Source: Primula veris (lineage: Eukaryota > Streptophyta > Magnoliopsida > Ericales > Primulaceae). Taken from it: DNA of 64,000 bases. Shown here one piece after another: positions 24,360-37,701 of this stretch; positions within the stretch are counted from its first letter, which is position 1; each line of letters opens with the position of its first letter. A model generated the notes under the pieces. The model was not told where the DNA came from. It saw only the letters and a program-made list of their open reading frames with translations, and ran no database searches. The stretch is from contig OY821747.1 of NCBI GenBank assembly GCA_963682055.1, positions 21,016,126-21,080,125 on the forward strand, in the 5' to 3' direction. Made by a program: the position numbers and the translations under genes.

Positions 24360-27300
24360 ATGGCAAAATGTGCGAATATTTTAGCACTATTACTGGTGGG
24401 TTTGATCAGTAATGCATGGGGTGCACAAGGGACACAAAAAGCTCCATATAGAATGCATACTTTATTTTCGGTCGAATGCCAAAATTACTTTGATTGGCAA
24501 ACAGTTGGGTTTATGCATAGCTTCAAAAAGGCCCAACAACCCGGACCCGTTACCCGGTTACTAAGCTGCACTGAGGAGGAAAAGAAGAAATATAAAGGGA
24601 TGCACTTAGCACCTACTCTTGAGGTCCCTTCCATGAGCACGCACCCGAAGACTGGTGATTGGTAATTTATTGCCTTCTTTGTATGTACATGTGTGTGTGT
24701 ATGTATCCTTTTCAGGTTGGTCTTGGCTTGCAAATGTTGTAAATTCTAGTTCTGATTTCAAGGACTTAAATTTTGTACATTGGTGTATCCTCTGATTTAG
24801 ATTTTGTACACCAATCTACAAAATTTTAATGGGAAAAATGGAAGCTTTGGCCTTCCGGTACTAATTAGTTAAAACCACAGTCTTCATACATGATGAAGTG
24901 TCATTTAGTTAGAAACTACAAAATTCATGCATGATAAAGTGATAATTAGTTAGAAATCACAAATTTTCGTACGTTGTTTCTTGTTCATTATTCTATGAGT
25001 TTTTTCTACTTTAGTACCCAATTTATGGTCTATTTTCTGTTTAGGTGCAAAAGTGGTTGAGTTAGGGTGATAATTGTCGCTTCTCTAGGTTTGTGCACAA
25101 AACCATGACTTGCCCTTTATTGAATGGATTTTCTATATTATTTTTAAACCTGTAAATGGCAATACTATATGTGAATGTCCACTGTAGACAATAAAGGTAT
25201 CTTAATTTTATTTAGGTATCCGGCCATTAACAAGCCTGCAGGAGTTGTTCACTGGCTTGAACATAGCGAAGAAGCAAAAAATGTTGATTGGGTTGTGATA
25301 TTAGACGCTGATATGATAATCCGAGGACCAATCATACCTTGGGAACTTGGTGCTGAAAAAGGCCGACCTGTGGCAGCTTATTATGGGTAAAAATCGACTT
25401 TTCTTGACATTTAGTAAATTTATTTCTTGACAATTATATACTAAGGCCTTGTTTGGTAGCAGCTTGTAAGCTCAGTTTTTTGCTTAATTGATGGACTTCA
25501 TTTGGTTGACAAAGCTTACAGGGTGAGGATTTCTGTTTTCCTGAATAAGCTAGAAGCTTGAACTTTGATGAAGTTAGTTTTTTCCTGGAAAGATTCGGAT
25601 CATTCGTCTAAAAACTTTAACTAAACTTAAAGGTCTTTCTCTTCAACAATTTTGCTTTGTTGCCAATTGGATAACCCAAAAGTTTTTTGTTATGGTTACA
25701 TCTACTGTTTTCTGTTTTGTTAAAAAGAAATGACATGTTTCTCTTCAATATGCTCGGTTTCGGTTTCGGTTTCGGTTTTGCTAAAAACCGAACCGAACCG
25801 GACCGAACCCAGCCCTATATGAATGTATTCCTTAGATTCTTATTGATAGAGTGTAATAAAATAACATTGCCGCTTATAATGGATTATACTTGATTTCTTA
25901 TAATTTTTTATTTTTTGCTAGGATACCTTCAAATAATAGTCTTTTTTGTAAATATTTATGCATCTTTCTTCCTTGTGAGTATTTATGCATAAAATTACTG
26001 TTCTCTGATATGTTGATTTAAATTCTGCATGTCATGCTTTACTTATTTTGAATTAAAACAGAATTGGGTATACATCAATGTATTCCGAAGCCAATCTATA
26101 GTGCCTTATTATGGGGTACAATCATTTACTAGTTGACATGGTGTATGCTTTTTTCCTTGAAGATCTTGTGGTACTAATTGTCTTTAGCTTCAACAATTAA
26201 GATATGTTGCCTTTTGGAGAACACTAAAGTTGTTTTTTCTTAAAGACACTCTTCTCTGCTGTTGCTTCTTTACTTTGTCAAGCATTATTATTTGTCTTTC
26301 TGAATTTAAAAATGATTTTTTCAGCTACTTGATTGGGTGCGACAATATTCTCGCTCAATTGCATACAAAACATCCTGAGCTTTGTGACAAGGTTGGTGGA
26401 CTTTTAGCCATGCATATAGATGATCTCCGAGCTTTAGCTCCTATGTGGCTTTCGAAAACTGAAGAAGTGAGAGAAGATAGAGCTCACTGGGCGAAAAATA
26501 TAACTGGTGATATCTATGAAAGAGGGTGGATTAGCGAGATGTATGGATACTCATTTGGAGCAGCTGAGGTCATTTAATTTTCCTTTCTAATTTTATTTTG
26601 TCTGGAAATTTTACTGTTAAGTGACTAATGCAAGACTTAGTTCCCATTTAGTGTCAAGGATAACTTATATCCCAATTAGTATTATACTCAATGGGGTTAC
26701 AATCAACTAAATTTTATTGGCTTTCAATCTTAGTGGGTATACAATTCAATAAACTAACTTTTTGTTACTGTTCAAAAAACTGAGTTTCACTTGTAGTGGG
26801 CAGACACTTCAATACATTGAATTTGGATATGTGTATGTTATATACCTATTGATTACAAAAAAAAAATGTTATATACCTATTAAACCTACGGAAAAGAAGG
26901 AAATATAAACATAAGTTGAGGAAACACCGAAACAGTACAAGGGATGCAAATGAAACTTCAGGGGACCTTGGCGCAAGTTTTCATAAATTTCTGGGGTTCT
27001 CTTTGCAATTTACATAAAACTATTCCAAGTCAGAAGTATATACTGAGGTGAAAGTACTTTCACTTCTGAATTGTTTTTCCATTTCCAAGTACTTTTATGT
27101 CTTCAATTTCAGTTTCGTTCTTCAATATTTATGAGAAAATTACCCAAAAAATTACCAATATTGGAGTGTTTCGAGCAATATAAGTAGATATCATCAAACT
27201 ATGCCTTTATCCCAAAAAAATTGGGATCGGCTAGAGCTATATAAGTAGATTTCATCTTAAAATCCGTGAAGAACTAAGTAAGTTTATCACAGCATTTGAG

Positions 27301-30300
27301 CATTTAATTGGAAAAAAGTTCAGAGTATGGCACTTAGTGGGAAGTTGCCCCATTTCTTATTGATTTAATATTATATTAACTTTGGTTGACACTTTTAACA
27401 CCTCTGACTTGGTTTTATTACTTGTTTTGACAGGTAGGACTACGACACAAGATTAATGACAACTTAATGATATACCCAGGTTATATTCCACGGGAGGGTA
27501 TCGAGCCTATACTTATGCACTATGGTTTACCATTCACAGCTGGAAATTGGTCATTTAGTAAACTCGAGCACCATGATGATAGCCTCGTTTATGATTGTAA
27601 CCGCCTATTCCCCGAACCTCCTTATCCAAAAGAGGTAAATCGAAAGCAAACATACAAAATTCAGAATTTAATAATTCACAAATTTGTTTTATTGTTCCAG
27701 TCAAGTTTCTTGGTATTTGATTTGTCATATCCTGATCTGTCATTGTTTTTTTCCCACCCTCATTAAGCTAAAGCTTGAAAATGTCTTTACTATGATGATT
27801 ACATTACATCCCATCCCATCTTATTTTATTTTTATTTATCATCTATGATTGTAACTGTCTATTTCTTGAACCTCTTTCTCCAAGAGAGGTAAATCCAAAG
27901 AAAAAGCACAAAGTTCATGAATTAGTTCCTTTCCCAATTATCATTGCTCTTTCTGCCAGTCAAGTTTGTTGGAATTTGTAACACCGTGGTGCTATCCCTA
28001 ATCTTTCTTTCTTATATTCTTATACATATCATTCAGCTAATGCTTGAACGTCTTTAGTGTGGTACACTTACATCGCATTCTATTCTACTGTTTCTTAGTG
28101 TATTTTTCCCCCTTCATTTATGATAGTAACTGGTAATTCTTTGAATTACTCATCCAAGAGGGGTATGGAAACCAAACATGCATAATTCATAAACTAAATC
28201 TTCCAACTTATCCTTATTTTTAATTGTCAGTCAAGTTTCTTGAAATCTGTTGTCATCCTAATTGTAGTTCTTAAATTATTTGTACTAGTTCAGCTAATGC
28301 TCAAATCCGTCTTTAGGGGTATGATACTTACATCACGTCCCATTTTGTTGGTTTGGTATTTTTTTTTTTCATTTTCTCGTTCTCGTTATAGCACCTTTTC
28401 GCTTAACTAACATCGATCTCTTTTTTCATGTTATGTAGTTGAAAGCATTGGAAGCTGATCCGCATCAGATCAGGGCACTAAAATTGAACTTAGAATGTAT
28501 AAACACATTAAACGAAGGCCTGTTGAAACAACATGCTGCAAATGGTTGTCGAAAGCCAAAATGGTCAAAATATTTAAGTTTCTTAAAAAGTAAAACTTTT
28601 TTGGAATCAACACGTCCGAAAATTCCAACACCTGATACCCTGAAAATGAAAGAAGAAGAAGTTCAAAATCAAGAGCAAGAGAAAATTGTTCATCAACCCG
28701 CTACTACGAATTCGAAAGTACATACGATTTTCTCCACGGAATGTACGACTTATTTTGATTGGCAAACTGTTGGACTTGTTCATAGTTTTCACCTTAGTGG
28801 GCAACCTGGTAATTTCACTAGGCTTCTCAGTTGTACAGACGAAGATTTGAAGAATTATAAAGGGCATGATCTCGCTCCCACACACTATGTTCCGTCGATG
28901 AGTCAGCATCCATTGACCGGTGATTGGTAATTATCCTGTGTTTTATAAAAAAACTCTTCCTCTTTGTGTTCAGTTAATAACTTAATATTTCAAGAAAATT
29001 ACTTCCACGAGATATATTTTTGGACTTAATTCTTGCTTGGTCAAAAGGAAAAACTTGTCTCCCGCTTATTGATACTTTTGATGGACTTCCTTTTTAATAA
29101 AATGATTTTTGATTGGCACCGTCAATGATCATATATCAGCTTTCATGAGCAGACACTTTAATAGACTGGATGTTATGTGAATGAAAAATTCCCACCAACA
29201 GATAAAAGGAATTAGTACAAACTATGTCACCTGATGAAAAGTAATTATGTAGACCTGATATACCAATCTATGCCACATTGGCAGAATTATGGTTCTCAGT
29301 AAACCTTCTTATTTTTGTAATGCTTCTAATTTTCATTTTTTATTTTATGTGATCAGGTATCCAGCAATTAATAAACCTGCCGCAGTTCTTCATTGGCTTA
29401 ACCATGCAAAGATAGAAGCAGAGTATATAGTGATACTGGATGCTGACATGATCATGAGAGGACCTATTACTCCTTGGGACTTTAAAGCAGCTCGTGGACG
29501 ACCAGTATCAACTCCTTATAAGTAAGAAAATAGTTTACTTTTCCTATCATTTTTCCTGAACTTTATTCTCCATATGCCATACAGCGTGCGATGATAGGGG
29601 TACATTTCTGAATTGAATTTTTTTCTTTACTCTACATAGAAAAAAACCATAGTTTGGGTATTAAAATGAAGGTAACGGGATAGAGTAGTATACAAACTTT
29701 TAATTAACATATGATAGAACAGTGTACGAAATATTATGTTTTATAACCCCCAACCTACTATTCTTTTTCTATTTTGTCTAAAATGTACTACATCGCCGAG
29801 AAATGCTATGTTAGTGTACTATTTTTCTAGTTTTTGTATGTCGCTGTTCAAAATAAAATTCTGATGATACATTATTTTACATGTAATCAACCCTGTTATG
29901 ATATGATGTCGAGTTGCTCGGATCACTTTGAGGCCTTGTTTATTTCCCGGATTTAAAAATGTTTATATTTACACCAGTTTGCGTATTTCTTCTTCTCAGT
30001 TACCTTATTGGGTGTGACAATGAGCTGGCACAACTACATACACGAAATCCTCAAGCATGTGACAAAGTTGGTGGTGTAATAATTATGCATATAGATGATT
30101 TGAGAAAGTTTGCTATGCTATGGCTACACAAAACTGAGGAGGTTCGAGCTGATAAAGCTCATTATGCCAAAAATTTAACCGGCGATATTTATGAATCTGG
30201 CTGGATTAGTGAAATGTATGGATATTCTTTTGGTGCAGCAGAGGTAAAGTTTGCAAATTTCTTTAATACTTGTTTAGCATTCTGGTCATAATTCGTTTCT

Positions 30301-32159
30301 CACATTTGAATTTGGTTATGGTCATTTATGAGATGAAAGGAACAATTACTAATGATGTCAAAAAGAGACATTGGAGTTGATTACATTTGGTTGATCAGCT
30401 TAAACTTGAGCTTTTTTGTTTTTGGCATGGAAAAAAAAAACTAGGCAATATTAATCTGTGCTGGTCCAGTTTTTTTTCTCAACCTCAACAAGTTGGCTTA
30501 TATTTGCCTAAAAGCTGCTTCTAAACTAACCGATGGTCAAATACATGTTATGACTGCAGCATGTATGAATTAACTTTGATTGTCTAGCTGACTATCTTCT
30601 TAGTTGTTCTCGTTGTCCAGGTTCATATTGTTTATTCTTGTCTGAATTATTAAAATTTAAGTAGCCCAAAAACAATCACAACCTGCAATGTTGTTCTAGT
30701 AAATAGCATCAGAGACAATTTCTGATAGCTCCCTAGATTCCTTGTTCATAGCTGATTTTGAAGAAAATGGCCATTAAACTTCTGTAAACCAACCTAGCAA
30801 CTTTTAACAAGTTTCAAACTATACTACCAATATTCCTAAATCAGTAACGGATTGGGTGCTTTCGAATTTAAGTCGCGCCTGCCCAAATGCATGATGGAAG
30901 TGAGATGGAAATTACTATAATACTAAATGCTCCCACTAATTTTGTGGGATGATGTGTAAACTGTTAAAAACGCATAGGTTGGTTACAAATTATTAAAAGA
31001 CTGGAAAAAGTGATGTACAAAATGGACAAAATGGGCCCTTAAAACGCACATGATGAACAGTCTTCCAACTAAAGTGATGAAAGTTCTTCAATTGAAAAAG
31101 CACGTAAATCAGTGACCAAATAAATATATGTCGCTAGCTTATTGTATAAATTGGTAAAATTTAATAAGCTGGTTTCAAAATACAATCCTGTAAATGCATG
31201 ATGGAAGTGAGATGGAAATGAACAGTCTTCCAACTAAAGTGATGAAAGTTCTTCAATTGAAAAAGCACGTAGATCAGTGACCAAATAAATATATGTCGCT
31301 AGCTTATTGTATAAATTGGTAAAATTTAATAAGCTGGTTTCAAAATACAATCCTGTAAAAAGATTAACAGTATTCTGACTGTTGATCTATACATTTCCCA
31401 ATATAAACAGCAAGAGAGATCATCACCACTTTTCCAGTTTTACTTTGTTTTGCGTTTTTTTATGTTTCACAATCACTACTATGATAACATTGTGAAATTG
31501 AAGATGACATCTCCTTATTACTGTTTCTGGTGCAGTTGAACTTGCGGCATATTATAAGCAGCGAGATACTAATATACCCTGGGTATGTTCCAGAACGTGG
31601 CGTAAACTATAGAGTTTTTCATTACGGTTTGGAATTTAAAGTAGGAAATTGGAGTTTTGATAAAGCAAAGTGGAGAAACATCGATTTAGTTAACAAGTGC
31701 TGGGCAAATTTTCCTGATCCACCAAATCCTTCATCACTCGATCCTTCTGATGAGAATATATTACAAAGAGATTTACTAAGCATAGAGTGTGCAAAAAAAC
31801 TCAATGAAGCCCTTACGTTACACCATGAGAGGAGGAAATGTTCCTTATCAAGTGAGGAGCTAGACAATGAATCTGTAATTTCAAGAAAATTTGGGAAATT
31901 GGACCCGAAAAATGAAACTCAGGATTCATCGGCGACTAATACGGGAAATCAGACGTTTATCTCTTTTAGGTTTTGGATTGTGTGCTTGTGGGTTCTCACT
32001 ATTTTGTGTTTTCTAGCCATTATGTTTATGATGATTTCGAGGCGCAAAGGGCTGAAAAAAAGAGCTAAAAGTTATAAGTCGAAGAGAAGAACTTCACATT
32101 CTGTGTTTCTAGATACCAACGGGCATGACAGACATCTTCGTAACGCTGAAATTTCTTAA
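24360..32159 (+). CDS. SERGT1: Peptidyl serine alpha-galactosyltransferase (two-module)
   Basis: Adds alpha-galactose to serines of extensin-type cell-wall glycoproteins in the secretory pathway (known role of the plant/algal family). Eight exons: 24360-24661, 25216-25386, 26325-26568, 27434-27634, 28439-28926, 29357-29521, 30000-30243, 31536-32159. They join to 812 codons plus TAA, near the roughly 800 residues I recall for the Arabidopsis protein. Residues 1-22 look like a signal peptide. Two homologous modules follow, beginning MHTLFSVECQNYFDWQTVG (residue 32) and VHTIFSTECTTYFDWQTVG (about 400). Each has a DxD-like LDAD (130-133 and 496-499), CDN.LAQLHT, KVGG..MHIDDLR, AKN.TGDIYE.GWISEMYGYSFGAAE and a GNWSF block. 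A transmembrane helix lies near residues 751-772, then a basic tail. All introns are GT-AG. Confidence 0.95.
25750..25812. repeat. CGGTTT / AACCGAACCG fold-back
   Basis: In intron 2 of the galactosyltransferase gene, three copies of CGGTTT are followed, after a short TTGCTAAA loop, by AACCGAACCGGACCGAACC. The two halves are complementary and would form a hairpin. It resembles a transposon end fragment. Confidence 0.6.
27640..28260 (+). repeat. Two decayed copies of the exon 4 end plus donor, in intron 4
   Basis: The last part of exon 4 with its donor (27588-27650: TATGATTGTAACCGCC ... CCAAAAGAGGTAAATCGAAAG) recurs at 27844-27902 (TATGATTGTAACTG ... AGAGAGGTAAATCCAAAG) and, more eroded, at 28120-28175 (TATGATAGTAACTGG ... 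AAGAGGGGTATGGAAACC). Downstream intron words (CAGTCAAGTTTCTTGG) follow each copy, so the unit is about 255-275 bp. The repeats keep donor-like GT sites. Confidence 0.75.
29655..29870. repeat. GTGTAC-family repeat, copy 5, galactosyltransferase intron 6
   Basis: The segment holds GATAGAGTAGTATACAAAC, GATAGAACAGTGTACGAAAT, AAATGTACTACATCG and GTTAGTGTACTATTT in the style and order of the AUG6 intron repeats. It is non-coding and strongly eroded. Confidence 0.45.
31055..31359. repeat. Near-perfect 165-bp-period direct duplication in intron 7
   Basis: Copies at 31055-31194 and 31220-31359 differ at only one base that I can see (CACGTAAATC versus CACGTAGATC). They are separated by a 25-base linker, TGCATGATGGAAGTGAGATGG and a few more bases, which also occurs upstream at about 30890. 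The near identity means a recent duplication. Confidence 0.9.
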
Positions 32160-34510
32160 AGTTTTGATATGAGGGGGTAACGATAATTTTTATTTGGGTG
32201 GGTACTAGCTTAAACAGCATAGCTGATATTGGTATGATACATGGGAATCAATTTTGTTGCTGCTTTGCTACATGAAGGTATGAAACCTGCATTTGGCCAG
32301 GAATTCGTCTGTGCTTAGAAGTCGTGCGATAATCCGATCTCGTTGAAACTTTTTGTAATGAGTACTAACTACAGTACTTACTGTAGTTTTAACTTATTGT
32401 GTATTTGTAACATTATGTTCATTTCTGTTCTGATGTTTTTAAATCCCACATGTATTATGGTTGGATAGAATAGCTCAAACAGAAGCTATAAATGAGATGA
32501 ATTGAGGCCTCTTTAGTTGCAATGAAACACGAATGAGTTGATTTCTTTTCGCTTCTTATTACGAGTTTGAGGCAATAAAATAATTTAAAGACACCAGGAG
32601 GCAAGTTTATACGTTCATGAAACTTGATGTTTATTATCCCAAATGGGCTTAGTCTGTTCTAATAGATGACTTTGTTAATTACATTTACATAATTATGGAT
32701 ACAGTCGTGATCTAGTATCAGCATATAGTCGTGGCGATTCTATATAGTTCAGAGGTTGCCCAAGTTAAGACCGATGAACAGTTTAAAACAAATCAAAAGA
32801 TTGCCTAGAAATTAGAAAAGACTAAGCTCTCGGATAGCTCAAAGTCTCCTTGTGCTATAGAGGCGAAGTTAAAATTCTTTTAGACCTCAGTCAAGACAAA
32901 GGCGACAAAAGCTGTGGATCAGAAGTATTAAGAAGCTAAAGCCAATAAGGAGAGGAACGAATAGAAACAAATGAAATGATAAAGAAAATGGATGATTTGG
33001 AAAATGATGTTGAAAACTTGAGTGCATAATATAAAGATTAAGGATGAGTTGGAGCCTTGGAGGGTATTCGGAGAAGGTCGAGGAATTTGAGGCCATGTTT
33101 AGGCAAGAGGCTACATGGTAGTGTGCGTTTCTTAACGCTAAAGTTTTAACGCGGCCTTAACAAGCCAGATTCCTCGTTATTTCTCTTTACACTTTACTTT
33201 AGCATGTGCAATTACGCATCATATACAGAGAAACACAAAACGGTTAATTTCTCCAGTAAAAGCAACTAGAATAAGGTAAAAAACACCAAACATGTAGTTT
33301 AACTGAACTTGAACAAACAGGTAATCACAGAGAAAATAAAATGTGGGTCAAAGTTGTGCTGGGCAGTTCAAAGTTTTTTTTTCCGATTTCGTCAGTAGTG
33401 GCAAAGTTGTGATGCATAGAGCATGATATGCAATTGGTTCTTATCGTTGACGGCCTAAGAAGCACATATGTATTGAAAGATGAGCGGGTCGACATTACTA
33501 CGTCGTACACAAAATCTAAAGAAAGAAAAATCTGACACCAAAAAAAAGTTACAAGAAATTACTCCAATATTTGTAGCGATGTAAGACTGCGATTTTCTGG
33601 ACACAATCCGTTAACCATGCAATCGTATGCATTACAGATCAACCCAATTCCCTAAGTATGAACATACTAGCATTTTATTGATATGGTGAGAAAGCACCTC
33701 ACATGTGGCTTTTATAAAGTTTTAAGGTTGGTATAAGCATTAAAAGTTACAAAAAACCTTCAAAACGCAAAACTCCCTCAGTGCAGATATCTACCAAATT
33801 TCTCTCACTAGTTTTAACCAAAAGTATTCAAGTTTAAAAAAATGACAAAATAACATTAATTAGAATACAAAAAAAAGAAGCAAAACAAACTATCACAATT
33901 GCCCGAAGGTATACGGTATACCAGAAGTGGGGTGACGGGGAAGAGACGAACGATGAGTAGATACTCCGGTCTCTTTTGCATCTGCGTAGGACTGCATGGG
34001 TTCTAAGCAGCTTTTTTCCTTTTACGCCGTCGTGTACCGATATCATTCAGATCAAAGATTAGCACACTGTATTTTTTTGCCTTTTTCAAGTTTTCTATGT
34101 CGGTCATAAGCATTTCATTCTCTTTCAAAATGGAAATAAATTACAACATTAAAAAACAAATGTTAAGCTAAAATTTCGAGTAAGCAGATCCACACACTTC
34201 ATTCAGCCTTATCAGTTGTCCCTTGGGAGCCCAACATCGCAAAACGAGGTTTTGAATCCAAACATTCGCTTATTGCATTGGCATTTATACTTGAGCTACT
34301 TTGCTTATGACCCTTTTTATGTCATCATGAAGCTGTGGAATTGGCCCTCTTATAAATCAGATGGGGAAATTGCACTAAGGACTCCCGGAAAGTGAACCCA
34401 AATTTTTTTGTAGTTCCAAACGGAGTAAAAGGGATTTAAGGGATTGTACCTTCTTTACACGCTTCCTGAATCACATATTTTTAACACTTTTAAGTACACA
34501 CTACTGGTTG
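32160..34510. other. Intergenic DNA downstream of the galactosyltransferase
   Basis: The first few hundred bases probably hold the 3' untranslated region; a CAATAAAATAA motif near 32573 could serve in polyadenylation. No further exon or bounded element is supported. A stretch at 32880-33110 reads as Lys/Glu-rich on the plus strand but has stops. Confidence 0.45.
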
Positions 34511-34518
34511 GTCAAAGG

Positions 34519-35026
34519 CAAGGTTTCAAATGACGCTATGGGGGATCTAGGTGGTGAGTTGGGACATAGGCGGCTAGGCGGGGCCTAGGCGGGAATATCT
34601 TATTTTCACATTTTTATTCATTTTCTTAGACTTTTGTACAATAGACATATTGTAAATAAAATTACCAACTTAAATTGAACATTTCAAGGATATTAGCCCA
34701 TAGTTATGGTGTTATACTATTACAATCTAATAATTGTACGATAACGACATACGAGTCAAGGTTTCATGATGTATTAAAAGAAATTTGAAGTGTAAATCTT
34801 GATTAATCAGCATGTCTTTTCTAGTAATGTTTTATGAGTTTTCAAGTAATAAAATTTCACCTATTTTGACCGGGTTAACGCGGATCAACCCGGATTTGAC
34901 TCATATAAAGGAAAAATTCACATTTTTTTTTAATAAGAAAATTTCACCCAAGTGTTAGGCGGCAGACCATGGCCTAGCGCATAGGCACAGCCTAGGTGGA
35001 GCTAGGCAGGGATTTTTGAAACACTG
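34519..35026. mobile_element. 508-bp hAT-type MITE (GCTAGGCGG family), copy 2
   Basis: Left end CAAGGTTTCAAATGACG and right end GATTTTTGAAACACTG form imperfect inverted repeats. An exact 8-bp duplication GTCAAAGG flanks it at 34511-34518 and 35027-35034. Subterminal GGCGGCTAGGCGGGG words match the element in AUG6 intron 9. It is non-coding. Confidence 0.9.
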
Positions 35027-35789
35027 GTCAAAGGTAAGGAAGATCGGACAGGGAAAACCTTACCCTCAAATGTCGTGTTTGCACTCCAAAGGTTATCTGT
35101 AGTTGAGACTGAAGGGTTTGCATGTCTTTTTTTGTTTTGTTTTGAAAGGGAGTTTGCATGTCTTATAAATGCATAACGTAGTCAGCCAAGTCACGAAAAA
35201 CCATAATTGCAATTGATAAAAAAGGAAGGTCGTTCTAGCTTGTATAATGGGAATCATATTAATCTTATATAAGATGCAATTGATATAAAAGAAGGCTCAT
35301 TTGTATTTTTCGAAAGTTTGGTAATTTATAAGAGTACATCTCTCTTTAACGCAAATCAATAGGTTATATATATATATATATACACATGAGACCAACCATC
35401 AAGAAAATTTACGGAAACATTCCAAGTAACTTGGTCATTTTACCATCACTAAATAACACTACTAAGTTTTTAGTGTTACAAAAAATAAATTAAAATATTC
35501 TTCAAACGGAATAAACACAAAAGCATTGAAAATTTGTGTCTCAAGGCGACAGTTTTGAAGTTTGCATCAATTTGGTTTGATAAAGTGACGAGTAAACTTT
35601 CCATGCACATTGCTCTAAGGTATTCATCATTTTTCATTATCTTAATTTAAATAATTTTCATAATAATTTTTGGAGTGCGTCGAGTAAATTAGGCCTCTAA
35701 AGTTGTCAACATTAAGAGTTTAGCAACACCATTATAATCTATTTGAGCCGATTTCGAACATCGCACATGAGTTGGACTATATGGATTAC

Positions 35790-36547
35790 GCGCGGATGCA
35801 GGTAGGGGCATGGGGGGTTTATGTCCCCCCAAAATTTTCACCAAATGTAATTACAAAAATGCACTTAAAATTTATATTAATCCATAATATATCTCTCTTT
35901 TTGTACATATACTATACTTATAATTAACTTTTATTCATTTGTTAAGATGACTTTCTTTTCTAAAAGGTTACAACAATACTCGTATTCTAAACAAGAATTT
36001 TCGTAAAATTTTACAACAATACTAGTATCATAAACAAAAAACAAGCGAATAAATCCACCTAGTCCAAAAGCATTAAAAGTTTTTTCAGAACAAATTAATT
36101 TGTTTATTGAAAGTGAATGTCCTGATGTACCATAGAACATACTTATAACTAAGATATAAATTAGATATACTTGAATCGTGAACTGAACTGCTTATAATTA
36201 ACGTTTATTCATTTGATAAGATGACTTGAAGGTATTGAACATTTTTCCTAAACAAATTAATCAGGTTATTCTAGAGTTTGATAAGATTTTATAGTTTGTT
36301 TTGTTTTTTTACTTTCTATTATATTGTGACGGTTTTTATTGACTCTTATAACATTCAATGTTCGTTATGTCTATTTTGTTAGTAAGCAAATTGACCAAAC
36401 TAGACAAACCGAACAAAAAACGTCGAATGAATTAATAATTGGTTTGTTTTTTTTGGGAAAATCAGTTATCTAAACGAATTACATTAATTTTGTTTTCAAT
36501 TTAAATCAAACCAAATCGATTTTTCTAATTTATATACAAATATTATA

Positions 36548-36596
<49 letters not shown>

Positions 36597-36729
36597 ATTT
36601 TAAAGAGTCTATCCGAACTTACTTCTTCAAATATTAGAACACATGAATTTATAAATTTTTCGGCACTAGTTACCGTTATTATTATAAAAAATTATGCCAC
36701 CCGAATCTAAAATAATGGATCCGCCCCTG
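35790..36729. repeat. Possible hAT-like element with GGGGCGGAT end
   Basis: The right end reads GGATCCGCCCCTG, the inverse of the CAGGGGCGGATCC end seen in many plant hAT-like elements. The left side near 35791 has CGCGGATGCAGGTAGGGG. No clear 8-bp duplication was found, so the left boundary is uncertain. A (TA)n run lies at 36548-36595 inside it. Confidence 0.35.
36548..36595. repeat. (AT)n microsatellite
   Basis: Uninterrupted alternating A and T over about 48 bases. Confidence 0.9.
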
Positions 36730-37464
36730 AATTACGGTGATGACATTGGTCGAGAACTAAGGGTGAGACATTTGGGTTGATTGAGTTGAACCATGCAATC
36801 GATTTGGACCATAAGAGTAACTCGACAGTATCATAGGCAGTGGAAGGTAAGTGGAGACCATGAGGTGCCACTGCACCCCCTATCTTCAACACTTATAACT
36901 TTTTTCAAATTTTACCATGTATTTTTACTAAATTGTGTTAAAAATGATAAGTTGACACCCACTAATTTATTGTTTCACTAAACATTAATTTCTTGTAATT
37001 TTGGCACCACCATCTAAGGTTTCTGGTTTCGTCCCTGAATTCATAGGTAGAGAATTATAAGTCGGCATACGCATTGGCATTGAACCTCCATAAAAACACC
37101 CAACCGTCGACCGACTCAAAATAGTTATTCTCTTTTTCCACAGGTCTTGAATAAATATAACAAACTTTTAGGTCTAGAGATTAATCTCATATAGTCTTGA
37201 ATGAATATGAAGTCATTTAATAAAAAAGCGTATTCAGAATTTAGATATTAATTACATATTTACATTTATAAGATAAGAGTTGAAAGAAAAGCCCACATAT
37301 TGGTGTTAATAACAGATTTTTAAAAACAAAAAACCCTTGTTACTTACATATTTACACTATGTTTACATGTATGACCTCCATAGATGAAAGGCTATGACTT
37401 CAAAAAGTCAACAAATAATTAAACGGAACAATTTATTTACCGTCCTCTCTTATATTAATTATTA

Positions 37465-37701
37465 CTACATCCGTTTTTAATTAATTATTTTTTACGAAAT
37501 TAGATACAATTTTAACCGATTTATAACATGTATCAAAATTGTCGAATGAAATTTTTTAAAACTAAATCATATAATTTAATATTTGAACTGTATGATTAAA
37601 TTTTTAAAAAAAATCATTCCGACAATTTTAATACTAGTTATTGACTGATCAAAAGTACACGTAGTTTTACATTGAATAATTAATTAGAACGAAGGAAGCA
37701 G
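37465..37701. mobile_element. 237-bp Stowaway-type MITE
   Basis: The ends CTACATCCGTTTTTAATTAA and, inverted from the right, CTGCTTCCTTCGTTCTAATT resemble the Stowaway consensus. TA dinucleotides flank both sides. The duplicated region at 50968-51115 lacks the insert, which supports the boundaries. Confidence 0.8.

Noticed and set aside
32880..33110. Lys/Glu-rich coiled-coil-like reading on the plus strand
   Set aside because: Several stops interrupt it and no family could be recognised; it may be composition alone.
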